Shown: positions 24,036-37,025 of the stretch, in pieces | How positions within the stretch are numbered: the stretch's first letter is position 1 | Layout: every line of letters starts with the position of its first letter | Origin: Macrocybe gigantea | Lineage: Eukaryota; Basidiomycota; Agaricomycetes; Agaricales; Callistosporiaceae | Length of the DNA: 64,000 nt | NCBI GenBank assembly: GCA_011319805.1 | Contig: SJRY01000283.1 | Coordinates: 186,001-250,000 of the forward strand | Reading direction: 5' to 3' | Translations under genes and position numbers: made by a program | Notes under the pieces: generated by a model | Told to the model about the DNA's origin: nothing | Seen by the model: only the letters and a program-made list of their open reading frames with translations | The model's database searches: none

Positions 24036-24911
24036 TCAAGCGCTTTCTTTCTCTGCCATGGCCGTATCAGACCGAACTTCCGAGGGAGCGGGTTGCGTTG
24101 TCGGTTTCGAGGGTGAAGCAGCGAGAAAGAGGACGATGACGGCGAGAACGGTGAAAAGAAGCGTGAACCATGGCAGAATAGCGACCAGTCTCACTGTGAG
24201 GTGTATACATTAATTGGTTCAAAGAAGAAAGGAAAAAAAAAAGCAAGGAAACGTACGGTAACCAAACTTGTTATACACGCTCGTCGATCCGAGCGCCTTT
24301 TCGGCCTGCTCGATGACTTGCTGGGGCAGCTGCAGAGTGCCGACGAACGCCGTGATCCTGGCGCTGCGGGTGGCGAAGAAGAGCGTAAAGGGCACGAGCG
24401 CGGCGAAGAGCCAGGCTGCGCAGAACGCGAGCGCCGCGGCCTGGAGTTTGAACGTCCGCACCGCAAAGCCGCGGGTGGGAGGCGCAAAGACGGCGAGGAG
24501 GAAGATGCTGCAGAGCACGGCGATGAGCGCCGTGACGACCGTCAGTACGACGCCGGATTGAAAGACGTCTGAACGATCGTGATGGAAGGATTAATATTAT
24601 CAGGTAATCGAAGTCGTTCGTGCTGCAGAGATCCGGAAACGCACCATTGGTGTCGATGTGGATGACGGTCGGCGGCGGAACTTGTTTTCTGAATCTGCTC
24701 TTTGTCTGGTTGGACTTGATCAGCGCGTTGAGGCCTGGGGCATCGAGAGATGGTGGGCGAGTTAACAGAGAACGGGCGCTGCGATCGATGTAATTAATAG
24801 TCTCTCTGACGTACCCACACTCCCGCCGATGACACCCCACGCCCAGGCCATGGCCAGGGCGGCGGTCAAGGTGGTCTTCATCGGAATACGAGTGCTCGCT
24901 GAAGAACTCAT
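24036..24911 (-). CDS. Small four-TM membrane protein, family unknown
   Basis: Four exons (24911-24815, 24734-24645, 24568-24257, 24193-24036) give 218 aa with no frame problem. ATG 24911 (MSSSASTRIPMKTTLT) leads into a hydrophobic first segment (ALAMAWAWGVIGG). A hydrophilic loop with PPPTVIHIDTN follows. Two long TM segments come next (VVLTVVTALIAVLCSIFLLAVF and AAALAFCAAWLFAALVPFTLFF), then a soluble helix (LQLPQQVIEQAEKALG), a last TM segment (LPWFTLLFTVLAVIVLFLAA) and a polar tail. The layout resembles many small fungal tetraspan proteins, but I cannot assign a family. The gene stands alone between two gene-poor regions. Confidence 0.75.
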
Positions 24912-27679
24912 GATTCAAGCTTCGGGCAGGTCTCGTTGGAAAGTAGAAGCGGGAACTCGGAAGCGGGGAAAGGGAAGGAAAGGGTGACATGCTTTGCGAC
25001 TCTCCGTTTTTATGCATGGAGAAAGCGAGAACATGGGTCAGGGGAGTGCCAGTCAGCTTTGTTCGTGTGACCGGACTGGTTGACAGCCTAACCCGCTTTA
25101 GGCCTTCTCGGGGGCGATCATGCAGTCAGCCAATCTCTTCAAGCGAACAGATCGCTTCTTAGGTACTACATGCATATGGGTAGTGCGATAACCGTACAAA
25201 GATCGTACGCAAAAGAAGGGCTCATGTCCTTTAGAAGCTTCATTCTCCGGCTTCGAGGACAGGCATTTTGAGTGACAGGCCTTCGAACAGATGTGATGGA
25301 GGCCGATGCCACTGTTCGGCCACTCGGAACATGGGGTTGAGTTCGTTGATGGTCGGCCGCGTCGGGGCGACACCAGGACTACTACTTTGTCGAATGAGCA
25401 CAGCGATTAGCAGGTCAGCAGATGGTCACCAGCTGCAAATGCGCGTGCTTGCTTACCTTTGACGGCAGCTATCGCATTCGCTCGTGTGCTTTGCCCAAGG
25501 CTTGAGCAGCCGAATGGCGTTCCGCCAGCGCGAATGGACTCTTCTAGACGACACTGATGAACGTGCCATCGTAAGATTGCTTATTCGACGTTGCACATGG
25601 CGCGTAGAAAAAAAAAAAAAAGAAAAAGAGAGAAAGGAAAAAGAGAGGGGGAGGGGTTCGGCTTAACGGTAACGATGAGAATGCACGCACATGGTTCCCC
25701 GCATGCGGGGCACGTCTCGGTGGTAGGTTCGGAGCTGGGGAGCGACGGGATGTTGACTGCGTGACAAGGCACGTCCCATGCGCGTCAGGACAAGACATCA
25801 GACGTCTTGTGGAAAAAAAAAAAAGTGACATCGGCTCACATAGTCTGCTGGCTAATAATGGTGCGGGTAAACGCAGGACGTGAGCTTGATCAGATGCCAG
25901 TGCTTTGCGACTGCAGAGAAGTAAAGCCGTTACCGAATCTTTTCATCGCTGCGCTTTCCCTTTCTTCTGTCAAGTTCGCCTTCCTTCAGAGACGGACTGT
26001 GGGTTGTGATGGCCAGCACCAGGGGGTTGTCAAGAGAGCGAAAGAAAAGAGAGCAGAGGCGACGAATGCGTGGGCAAGCGCTGCTCCATTAGCATATGAA
26101 ATGTGGCCAAGGTGACGGCTGCATTGACAGCTGCCGTTGATGGTCGTGCAGCAGACCCGCCATCTGCGCTAAATACGTTCATCACGAAGCTGCCTGCGAT
26201 GCCAACGAACGTTCGTTTACTATATGTATATACAGCACAATCCGGTTCGATATGCATAAACGTTCCAAGGACGATTGAAAAAGAAAAAAACACCATCTTT
26301 CATTCGACACTCGGGTTTGCCAAGTCGCTGCCGGTTATAAGGGTTACCTTAAATCCGCTCTAGGGCGCGAATTTGAAATTTCCAAGCGATGCGGAGGAGA
26401 TCTGCAATGCATTTCAAAACCGGTGCGGGCATCAGCGCTTCAACTCGGTGCTTCACTGTACAGGTCAACGCAATCAGACGGTCTGGCCGAGAGGAATTCT
26501 GCTCATTGTTCAGACGTCCCATCTGTGTTTGACATCTTCGAGTTCGAAACTTTCGCGCCCTAGCTGGAGATACAACATGCCCAGCACTCGTCTCCAATAC
26601 TGGATCGAATCATCAGTACTGAAGCTCGAAGTTTGGCACGCTGCTTCAGGGAATGGCATTCTAGTACGTGTTTCTGTAGCAGTCGGTCTTTGAACTATGG
26701 CTTTATTAGCTCGGAATGAAACGTCATTGATCCTCTTGCCGTAGGGTAAAGCGGTCTTTTCTCAGTCAACCCTATCATATTGACCCTCCTTCCAGAGTCT
26801 AATCGTCGCTCATCGAGATCGTCGAGTCCGGTTCGTCTATGCCGTTGTCCTACTCGTTGCATCGCTGTCTGTGCATCAATCGCACCCATATACTTTACCC
26901 AGACGGAGCCTCAATTTTTTTTTGGCTGCGGACTTGCCAGTATGTACGCTTTCCCCGGCAGTGATGCTTAGAGTGTCGAGCTCGTCGCGCGATTCAGCGT
27001 GTGCAAGCAAAGTCCAGGCTGTGAAAGAGTGCAGCAAAAGATCATTGTTCAGTGCCGCCAATGGCACGATCGCGATAAGAGCTCTGGATGTTGTACGGCT
27101 GTGGCGCCGTGCCGTAGTAAGCGTCTTTAGAAGGTGCTGTATGAACTGCACATGCACGACGGACAGCCTTTGCTGTGTGCCAAGAGCTCTGGTTGGCTGC
27201 GTGATACACCCATTCTGAAGAAAAATGGAAATCGTATTTGAAATTACGCCGACGATCGTCGATGAGAAATGTGAAAAAAGCCATTGGTCCTGTACTCGCA
27301 CGAGGAACGCTTCAAGCTCCAACACCTTACGTTACCTAGCCTATCTCGGTATCGAGAAGGCTTTCAGGAAGCGACCGCAGCGTGCATTGCGCCGCTCGTC
27401 CGATGGATGCCGCGAAGCTGTCGGTTTGTTGTGGCAATACGGTAACGCGGGTTTGTCAGATGCTCGTCTCGGCAGGTCTTGGCAGCAATCGTTTCAGCAA
27501 AGAACTGATGGCGTGGTATCCTCCTCTCCTTTTCGTCTTCACGTCCTCGAGCTAGTCTCGAGAATCACGCAACCTTTTTTTTTTTCCAAACGGCAGAAGA
27601 GCCCGACGCAAAAAAAAAAAAAGAGAGACGCAAGCCCTTTTTTCCTCGTTCGTCGTTGTAGCTGCCTTTTGCGCTCGTG
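24912..27679. other. Gene-poor stretch of 2.8 kb
   Basis: No ORF with conserved motifs or convincing splice pattern. Contains several homopolymer or purine tracts (A-runs near 25608 and 25811, GAAA/GAGA repeats at 25620-25652, T and A runs near 27572-27622). It could hold a fast-evolving gene or non-coding RNA that cannot be recognised by eye. Confidence 0.5.
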
Positions 27680-29846
27680 ATGGGCAGACGCGCGACCGAC
27701 GGACTGATGTTCTCTCGACTCGGCCGGCCTTGTGCTCGCCTCTCGCTGCTCGTTCTCTTTTGCTTGGCGCACCTCGTACAGGCATCGCAGGAGCATGTCT
27801 CTCGGCAAGAGAAGGGCGTACATATTCCTATTTTTAGAGGGAAGGGTGCCCCGCTTCGAAGACGAGGGTTGACGGGATCCATTGGTCTGGGTGATTACTT
27901 GGATATGTGAGTAACTCGTCGAGTGGGGAGAAGCGAGGCATCGCTGTCGTGCTGAGATCTTCGTGATAGAACTTATAACGTGCGTGCGACCATAGGCGGG
28001 GTGTCTGTTCCATTGGTGCTCGGTATGCTTTTTCTTTTCTTGTCTCTTCGCTCGTCCATTTCTCGACAGTCTGTTCACACCTGGTTACGCAGACACGGGT
28101 TCCTCAGACCTCTGGGTCATCTCGGACGCATGCGCAGAATGCTCAAAGGAAACGCCATCATACCCACAAGAAACCTTCCAATCCGTCGGATTGGACGTTA
28201 GCCTGCTTTACGGCGACTCGCGGACCGGAACACATGCATTTGGACTAATCGGAAAAGATACCGTCACCCTGGCTGGCTTGAGATTGGAGAACCAGTTCTT
28301 TGCGGCTATTAACAATACTAACACTACGGTCGAGCAGACAGGGTCTGCAGGGATATTTGGCTTGGGCTTTCCGATCAATAGGTACGCCTCTTGCTTCGGA
28401 TATCCCGTCTTATGTATTGACCTTTTGTCAGTGTAATATGGTCCGAACTGTTTGCCAACTCGCGAATCACGCTTCCGGACACCAAGAAACGCGAGGCCGC
28501 TCCTCGTCCTCACCCGCGTCCGTCATTCGACCTCGCACGCAGGACGTTCCCGAACATCACCAAATTATACGTACCCTCCAGACACAAATCGCGCCAGACG
28601 TCGCAGAGTTCGCTCGCCATGCAGGTTTTCAGCTCGTATCCGACCATCGCACCGTTCCTGAGCAGGCTGGTGGCGGCGAACGAACTCAGCGCCCCGATCA
28701 TCACCGTCACCTTGCAGCGCGATTACGTGGATTTTGGAGGGAACGCTGGCCTGCTCAGCATTGGCAGTCTCCCCGGTGCCGTCAGTCCGACAGCTTGACA
28801 TGGGTGCCTGTTCGTGCATATAGCGTTGACGAGGGCGGTCTTCCGCCGCCACCAGATTCCCCGAATGAGGTAATGTCTTAAATTTTATACGTGGAGCTTT
28901 CACGCTCAGTTTATTCTATCCTCATTGATAGAAATACCCATACACCTGGGAGATACCTCTCGAAGGTGTCTTCCTAGATGGTCAGGCGCTTCCGCGCTCA
29001 ACCTTGGCGGCTCCTAACATCACTCTATCTGCATTGCTTGACACCGTAGGATCACCCTCACTTCACTGTTTGAATGTTCATCACGCTCAACCAGTATCTC
29101 CTCAAACGTCTTCTTCTTTCAGGGCAACTCCCTCCTTCGCGGCCCCGCAGATGTCGTCACAGCGATCGTGACAGGATCGGCGCGCATTTCCCGTGTTCTG
29201 AGCCGCACACGTTGGCTTATCGGATTGGGGGCAAGATGTTCCTGTCGATCCGCGCGATTTTATTCGCCAGTCATCCAGCGACGGTGCAGACATCTGCCAG
29301 CCCGCTATTGCTGCGACCGACCCTCCGGAAAAGGGACGGTACCTCTACAGCTGGAGCTTGGGCGACCCTTTTTTGAAAAGGTATTGCGATATTTTTTTCT
29401 GCCGTTCATGGTTTAAACATCATTTTCAACCTAGCGTGCTGGCGTCGTTTTACTTTGGAAACTTGACACATCCTTCACAAGACCCGCCTCGTATCGGCTT
29501 GTTGTCGACTGTTCCTCCGGACGCAGGAGAAAAACTGAAAGCAGTTGTTACCGCCGCAGCTGAAGGTGGCGGGGATCTCCTCGGTAAGCGGCGCTTTTCA
29601 TGTACTACCTTGTCTTCTTGAGCGTCTTTCATCTCATTATGATCTGAACCAGCGACCTCCGAATCGGCGCCTGCGGGTCCACCACGCACGACGCGCACGA
29701 ATTCCAACGGTGTTCCGGAAGCGGAGATGACGAGTCCATCAAGGCAGGTGCACACCAGCGGCTCTACGGGCTCTCGATCGAACATGCCAATGATGATGGC
29801 TTCATGGGGATGGCTGATCCCGTTCTTGATACAATCATGGCTATGA
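27680..29846 (+). CDS. Aspartic protease, peptidase family A1 (three frame breaks)
   Basis: Pepsin-type protease with an N-terminal signal (ARLSLLVLFCLAHLVQA after MFSRLGRP), so secreted or cell-wall located. First catalytic motif DTGSSDLWV, created by splicing (G/AC). The flap region YGDSRTGTHAFG follows, then GSAGIFGLGFP. The second motif is LLDTGNSLLRGP, also assembled across an intron. The C-terminus after ..EGGGDLL is Ser/Thr/Pro-rich and ends in a hydrophobic stretch (MASWGWLIPFLIQSWL), suggesting a membrane or GPI-type anchor as in other basidiomycete A1 proteases. Three single-base losses interrupt it: about 28783 (before SDSLTWVPV), between about 29150 and 29172 (before FPCSEPHTLA), and about 29235 (before VPVDPRDFI). 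All flanking sequence fits the family, so this is a recent pseudogene or a gene with assembly errors. Confidence 0.8.
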
Positions 29847-31278
29847 CAGTTTTGCACTTAAGGAATTTCATGATGTCTGCAGGATACCCACACATCCCAT
29901 ACTACCCCGATCTTTCGACCTCCGCTGTGACCTCGGCGATCTCTTCTACTTCATTTTTTGTCCTCGTTGCCACCGTCGCTGACATCGGACCCATTGGTCC
30001 ATTTTTCATCTCGCTTGGCACGTGTGGCTTCATTCGCTGTCCTTTTTTTTTCGGTGGTTTTTGAGCATTCGACTGAGTATATTGTGACGAGTCGTTTAAT
30101 GTAATACACCAGGACATGTTGTAAATTATGAAGGACTATGGTTTGAAGTGGCTGCAAAGCACACCAAACGTTTCATGGGAGAGTCAAAGGCGACCTGTTC
30201 GTTGACGATACGTGGGATGACAAGCCGCAGGCTCAATATCGGTGTCTCTTCCAGTCCGATGTTCTGGCCATGCTTACAGCAGAAATCTATCAAGGTATCA
30301 GTTCTGCCATGAGCAGAAAAAAATGATGCATTGATGAAGACAACGAAGATGGTCTATCGAATGCTGACGAAAGTGGATACATTTTATGCGTCTTCTGCAA
30401 GTCCGTTGATGGGTTGAAACCGATCGAGGCGCTTCGTGGGGGGTCAATTGTGAAGCGGGATCCGCAATCAAGAGGCCCTTTTTCAGAGATCGCAGCAGGG
30501 GCTCCAATCGAATTTGGTGAATTGCATTTTCCCTGAGAAGACGTGCAGACGTGGCCTCAACCTCAATGAGAAGAAAAGCGCCACAATAGACGCCTCGTGA
30601 TTTCGATCAGAGAAAGTAGGGCGAGAGGGGCCGAGGAGTGCTCGGTTTAGAGGCATGATCGGCTTCCAGGCTGCGGAATTGAAAGCTACCACCTCCTTGA
30701 AACACGGCAGGATGAGAAAATTGAAAGAAGCCCAAACAGCGATGTCAACATGCTTCCTTGCGTGCTCACTTCTTCCTCGACCAAAAGGGACAGTGGCGCG
30801 GAGCATGAGACGACGAGCATTTCCCCATTATTTCTGGCGATGTGATAGAACAGACGGAGCGCTAATTCCCAGAAGCCTTGAGGATTTTCGGCCTAATTAT
30901 AAGTGGTCCCATTGGAGTCGCCCTTGGGAGTCCCTGATTTGTTTGCTGAGCGTGCTTTTTGATTGGGCTAACAAGATTCAAAATCGTCAGCAAGCTGCGC
31001 AATGAACAGAAGGATACCGTCAGCCATTAGAACGGCGTAACTCCGTAGGCGGCAACGAGAAGAGGTAAGTCATATTTGTACAGATTTGACGCTATTTACT
31101 TATATCCAAGGTCACCCTAACGGCACGTGACTTGTGACGCACTGCGTCCACTGACTCCTTGAAGAGAAGGAATGATTTACGCAGCAACGACGACCACGTC
31201 CCCGACGACTTCACTATTGTTCAAGGCTATATGACCCTGCGTTCTCTACATCTAGGGCAGCCGACCAGGATTTTGGAA
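29847..31278. other. Intergenic region, no gene seen
   Basis: Includes one T-run near 30048. The ORFs (for example 30483-30806 minus) have no recognisable domain. Confidence 0.5.
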
Positions 31279-33911
31279 ATGGAGTCCGAGCAGGGGTCAG
31301 GTTCAGGTTCCCGACTACCAACATCTGTGCTCGGCCTTGCATGTATATCGACGCTCGTTGCGGTTCTGGTATCGGCCATGTCCATATACCTTCAGCTGAA
31401 GAATTATAGGAAGCCTCTTCTGCAAAGGTAGGCATCTTCTCTGAGATGGCCCTTTGTCTCTAACTGCGGCGTGCTTGTTTCGCAGGATGGTTGTTCGAAT
31501 CATGGTCATGGTTCCACTTTACGCAATTTCATCTCTTATCTCATTATTCTCGCTTGAGGCGGCTTTTGTGATTGATGCAATAAGAGATATCTACGAAGTA
31601 AGTGAATCTCCACATCAACTGTCACTTTTGCTATCCAGGCTTCAATCATATGGCTTTCTGGCTTATGATTAAGCATATTTCATAACTTCGTGATTGTATT
31701 TGCCAGTCACCTGGTCATAATCATTGTCGTATGCATTTGACGTGCATGGGTCTGGCGGATGACCTTTACTGCGTCAATCTAACTTTGTCTGCTATATGCA
31801 ATTCCGCAAGTTGCGTTGTCAGATGGAAAGTCTGATTTTTACTCTCTCTCCTGATTTTTCCGAACGTCTTTGGGTTTCTGGGATCATGGCCCCTTGAAAC
31901 AGATAGATTTTGACCCACCTGGCTTCCTTTTCCATAGGCCTTCGTAATCTATTGCTTTTTCGCTCTCCTGCTCTCCTATCTCGGCGGGGAACGATCCTTA
32001 CTGATACTCCTGCATGGCCGGCCGCCCAAAGATCCCGTCTTCCCTATCAGTTTATTCAAATGGGAAATAGACGTCAGCGACCCTTACATGTTCCTGTTCT
32101 TGAAACGAGGCATCTTGCGTGAGTATCCGGTAATTGGATTTCCCTCTGTTATTTATGACACGCTTGATTGACTTTTAACAGAATATGTGCAAGTCAAACC
32201 CATTTTGGCCGCCGCAACGTTGTTTCTGAAGGCCCTCGGCAAGTTTAACGAGGGTGATTTCCGAGCTAACTCGGGATATCTCTATGTCAGCATCGTCTAC
32301 AATGCGAGCATCTGTCTTAGCCTATACTGCTTGGCCATGTTTTGGATGTGCGTAAATGATGACCTCAAACCGTTCAGGTGAGCAACTCGTTACCCGTAAT
32401 GCCTGATATATTCCGTGATGAACTAGTTCGCCAGGCCTGTACCCAAATTCCTTTGCGTGAAAGGAATTCTTTTTTTCTCGTTCTGGCAATCGGCTGGCAT
32501 TTCGATCCTTGTCGCTGCGAGGGTCATCACACGCCTCGGACCCTATACGGATGCCGAACACATCTCCTTGGGGCTCACTGACACGCTCATCTGCCTGGAA
32601 ATGCCTTTTTTTGCCTTTGCACATATGTACGCGTTCTCGTTTACGGACTATATCGACCCGGATTGCTCCTATGTGGCGCGCATGCCGATGTATCATGCCT
32701 TTCGTGACGCTTTCGGCTACAAGGACGTCGTTGAAGACATGAAAGCTACCCTTCGTGGAGAAGGCATTAATTACCGGGAATTCGAACCTGCAGAGGGCTT
32801 TATACACCAAGGTTTAGGCAGGGACCGAAGGATCCGGGCGGGCTTGCGGTATGTCAAAGGCGGAAAGCACAAATACTGGCTGCCGCTACCAACCCAGCCT
32901 GCTAACCATATCGAACGGAGCGCGAACCGCGCACAGACCGGCCTGAACCAAAGGGCAAGCTTGCATGCTCCCTTATTCGCAGACGAAGTCAACGAGACTA
33001 CCCATCTTGCTCAAGATCTGCAGGACCACGACGATCCCGACCTCTGGGTCCACGGCGGCGTAGATGACAGCTACGAGTTACCGTTCGGTGATTTGGATGA
33101 AGCGGACGAGGAACTGTTCGACCACAGCAAGAAATACCTTTTTGGAGATTACAATTACCCTTGCATTGACGTCAGCACTGAAGATGCAAGATCAAAGATG
33201 TGGGCGGAGGAGGAGCGCGTCCTGCGGAATGAGCGCGGGGCGTGGTTTTCGCCACTCCGGGGATCCAAAGGCCAAGCCGCTATGGAGCAAAGAAATAGGC
33301 CAATGTGGCAAGGGTATGGCGCGGTGAACACGTCTGGGCCTAGCGCCTCCAGGGCGGTGCAGGTGACCAACCGCTCCTATGAAGGATGGTCGAACGAAAG
33401 GTTTATTGACCACGAGCAGGGTGTGCCAGTCTCCGAATCATCCGACACCAGAATGAGGTGGTTAAAATGGCAGTCCTCCAATAATCGACCGTCACAATCG
33501 TCCTACTCCCGCAGCGATCCGAAAGTTACCTCAGACACGTCTGGGCCTTCGACACCTGGAGGCACCCGCTGGTCAGGCAAGGGAAGAATCAGGACGACAT
33601 CCTCTGCGTCGAAAGACAAGACCAGTTCTGCTACTGTTCTTCTGCCCGACGCAGTCGATCTTGTTGTGGAAGACAAGGCGGCGGAGCAAGAGGAGCAGAC
33701 ACGGGAAAGGAGAAAAGGCGAACCGACGGCTCGTGCTAATGTGCCTCGCAGGATATATCGACGCGGGTTCGTCGAGCCTGCAGATGCAGGCCGTGTCGAG
33801 GAGAGCGGAACTGAGGCGGATCGACCCGACGGTGACGACGACTTGACGACCAAGGCGAAGTGGCATCGTCCCTGGAGCATATTCGCCCCAGGGAGGGCAT
33901 GTCGAACCTAA
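31279..33911 (+). CDS. Ost-alpha/TMEM184-type (DUF300) membrane protein
   Basis: Five exons: 31279-31427, 31486-31597, 31938-32118, 32182-32377, 32435-33911; 704 aa. The first half has seven hydrophobic segments of the Solute_trans_a family: LGLACISTLVAVLVSAMSIYL, then VRIMVMVPLYAISSLISL, AFVIYCFFALLLSYLGGERSLL, and so on to MPFFAFAHMYAFSF. The family signature RDIYEAF..YLGGE spans intron 2, which is unusually long for this genome (340 bp). The C-terminal about 370 residues are polar and charged, with RVITRLG..DAEHISLGLTDTLICLEM near the membrane part, then a disordered tail. Relatives act in organic-solute transport (animals) or vacuolar/endosomal membranes (plants, fungi); the precise role here is unknown. 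An in-frame ATG at 31231 is an alternative start. Confidence 0.88.
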
Positions 33912-34293
33912 TAAATCAAGTCGTACAGGGCAGTGTGGCCGAGTCGACTGCTCAATCACTGCATGGGCGAATGATGCTACTGCATGAATATAATGAAGAT
34001 AACCCTTGGGCATGATTATGTTTCTCCCAGTTCTGCTTATTTTTCCTATCGTGTTGCCGTGTTGTATTGATAATCTATTTTCTCAGCGCTGCATTGACGT
34101 TTGCTGACTAGGATAGAGACAGCTTTACCAGCATGGCAATCATCACCGTTACATGGAACAGCATTGCAGTCAAACAGTATATCAACTTTGGATGGGAATC
34201 GTAACAACAATGTATTTCTTTATTCATTCTCTCTAAAGCATCTAGATTTCTTCTTATTGTCGGAAATCACTACCGTACGTTCATTGATGATTT
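33912..34293. other. Convergent 3' intergenic region
   Basis: AT-rich spacer between the 3' ends of the Ost-alpha-like gene and the peroxiredoxin gene. No ORF of note. Confidence 0.6.
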
Positions 34294-35184
34294 TCACAAT
34301 TTCGCAAGGACTGCGTCAGCGCCCGAGACCGTGACACCTGGGCCAGGTTCGACCTGAGGATGACGTTCGGTTCAGTTTTTGACTATCATCGAGGAAGGAC
34401 GGGGTGGGGCGTCAGTGTGTCTTACCTCGACGTATTTGACGACCAAATCGTCGAGAATCAGGGCATAGCGTGAGGTACGGATGCCCAATCCGACGCTGGT
34501 CAGATCTTTGGTAAGGCCGAGGGCTTTGGACCACTCCGCGTATGTGTCCGAAAGGGTCAGAATCTAAAATAGCAAGGACGCAGAGGCAGTGAGGGAGAAG
34601 CATGAGTAATCCGCGTTCTTTGTTTGAAGATAGGATTTGATGCCTCCCATACCTTGTCCTTGACACCTTCGAATCTTCCCCAGCCGCTCATGACGAATGG
34701 GTCGTTCGCGGCAACGACGGCGATCACGTCGACACCTTTGGCCTTGAATTCGTCGTACTTCTGGATATAGGGAGGCAGATGGTTCACATGACAGGTAGGC
34801 TGAGAGACATCAAGGATTAGAAAGAGGTAGGCAGTGCGAGAAAAAAAAAAAAAATCGAGATTACGGTAAAAGCTCCTGGGACTGCGAATACAACGACTTT
34901 CTTGCCTTTCCATTCGTCCGTGCTGAGCTTGATCGCTGATCAAGAATTCGGGATTTTTGTTCGTTATCCACGTTCTTGGGGCCGATCTCAGCGTGAATCG
35001 AAAAAACCGACTTACGAGTTCCGCAAGCAAGCTGGAGCGGACGAAGGCCCGATCGGTGAGACCAAGACTCGGCCCTGATGTGACGAAGGATGATACAACT
35101 CACGTTGTTGTCCAACTCCGGGGAGTAGGGGATGTACGAGAACGTACCCTGAGGGATGGTGTCTCCGACTTTGACGCTAGCCAT
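34294..35184 (-). CDS. Peroxiredoxin, Prx5/Ahp1 (PMP20, Asp f 3-like) type
   Basis: Thiol peroxidase reducing H2O2 and alkyl hydroperoxides. Six exons: 35184-35104, 35031-35016, 34935-34865, 34799-34653, 34563-34426, 34353-34294; 170 aa, the normal length. The peroxidatic cysteine is in VPGAFTPTCHVNHLPP (Cys59). The 16-nt microexon encodes LACGT; its Cys30 corresponds in position to the resolving Cys31 of yeast Ahp1 (whose peroxidatic residue is Cys62). SANDPFVMSGW-like sequence (AANDPFVMSGWGRF) and LGIRTSRYALILDDLVVKY complete the fold. The last three residues, AKL, are a peroxisomal PTS1 signal like that of Candida PMP20, so a peroxisomal location is likely. Partnered by thioredoxin in relatives. 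Confidence 0.93.
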
Positions 35185-37025
35185 TTTCTAATACTTGGAA
35201 GCGATATGAAAAGATGGAAGAGGCTGCTGTGCTGGTCTGGCTGGATTTGTATCTGATATCGGTCTCCCTCCCCGCATCTGACGAATACTACACGTGACGA
35301 CTCGTCCAATCTCGCCATGTTGACGCCGAGTTGGAGGAGACGAGTTACATGCTGCTCGACTGATTGGCTTCTTGGTTCCTTTGACCCGATAGCATGTGCT
35401 CGTGCTTGAGGCAGCGGTATGCGGTGCGTAATTGCAGAGAACCTCACGTTGAAACGCTCGCCATCAGATATTCTGTTCCCGTACTCCAATCAACGCGGCG
35501 AACACCCGAGCCTTCTTTTGCGTTCCGCTTTGAGACGAAAATATCCAGTACGAGATGAGTCCATATGCAAAAGGGATTGTAGCGGCAGATCTCTTGTGCT
35601 GATGCTCGCAAGGCCGCTGGAATACTTTTTTTTTTTTTTGATGTGATCGATATCAACTCGCAAACTGGCTCGGATGGTCAATGTGGCGACTGACGTCTTC
35701 ATCAGCTATGGCTGGTCCTCCTCGAGTACGCCGACAATCATCATGGCTCTGCAATTCGACTTCATCTCGTCTGGTGGCATTCAATTCTAGACCAAAGGTA
35801 AAAAAGACCGCGTGCACAACGTCTGAACCGATCAACCCACGTCAACTTTGATTAGTGGTGCCCGCATCAGTTTTCTTGATTCGCGTTTGACGGAAGGCAT
35901 GAATGTCGGTATCGCTCTATTTTGCGATCCTGAAACCCGGCTCTCCATCTCCGCCCAAGGGCTTTGCTGGCCTCGTTGCGTCCTCGAGGTCGGGCTACGC
36001 GGAGTAACGATAACGAACTTTGGGCTATGCGATGCGTCTAGTCAGCACAACGCCGACTGTCAGTTACGGGCTGACGTCGAAAATTTTCGCTCTCGGTCCC
36101 ATCGTCTTCGGTCTCGGTGGTCGAGGGACATATGGACGGCGCTTGTGGTATCTCCTGGAGGAGGTTGCGAGGAAATTTGACAGACGACTGTCAATGAAAT
36201 TGCGGACGTGTATGTATGTACTGCACATCGGCCCTGAGGCCTGCATGCGTGAAGCCGGACTTTTGTCTACATTCCGTACTTTGTTCCGAGCCGTTCTTGA
36301 CTTCTTATGGGACACTCGCTTGCGGAAACGCTCGTAGGCGCCGGTTCCTCCATCTACCCTCTTACCATTCGGGTACACAAGGAAAATCTTATCATTAAAG
36401 CACACATCAACCGGTCACTTGCTTTTTTTTTTTCTGGATGGGACGTTCGAGAGTCATATCCCGGAGTTCCGACTAGCAAGGATCTCGCCGTGGCAGTTAC
36501 GAGCAACATCTGCATCAATCGACCATGACGCTGAGAGTCGACTTCGACATCAATTCCCTCCTAGACGTTATAATTTCCTGCCTCGCACGGTCGCTACCCG
36601 TGACACGCTGGAGCCAAAACCGCATTTGGAACCTTCTTCTTTCGTTTCGTTTTGCAGACTAATGATGGCTATCCCCAGTTCTTCGGATTCGGTCTGGCAT
36701 CATTTTTTGTTGGGCTTTTGGAAAAGAAAAAACATGACCTGTTGGTAATGTGCGCTCCTGAGTGCCCACTGCCATCAGCGGCACGGTTTTCTCTGATCAG
36801 ATCTGTTCCCCCATCTCCGCGCCCATATAATGCCCGGAGTCGCTGTCGCGTCTCGCTTGTCGAACCCACCATTGGTTCTATCGCGATCCCGTTCAAGCAG
36901 ACCGACCGACACTTACCCATGTGAGTGCGATTGCTTGGCAGTGATTGAACTTTTTGATGAAACCCAAGACCGTCGCCTTCGTTCGATAGGTCACACCGAC
37001 TGCAATCCGTCTCTGTCGTCGTCAG
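35185..37025. other. Unresolved region with hydrophobic ORF pieces
   Basis: Scattered plus-strand fragments look protein-like (GLTSKIFALGPIVFGLGGRG near 36060-36120; YPQFFGFGLASFFVGLLEKK near 36670-36730) but I could not join them into a gene or name a family. They may be 5' exons of the Ste11-like relic or of another decayed gene. T/A runs occur near 35629 and 36423. Confidence 0.35.

Noticed and set aside
28726..28784. Possible 59-nt intron that would remove the A1 protease frame break
   Set aside because: It would delete the conserved GGNAGLLSIGSLPG block of the family, so a single-base loss is the better reading.
20095..35640. Homopolymer A/T runs of 10-13 nt (about 20095, 25608, 25811, 27572, 34842, 35629)
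   Set aside because: Common in fungal introns and spacers; no terminator, origin or repeat-array structure around them.
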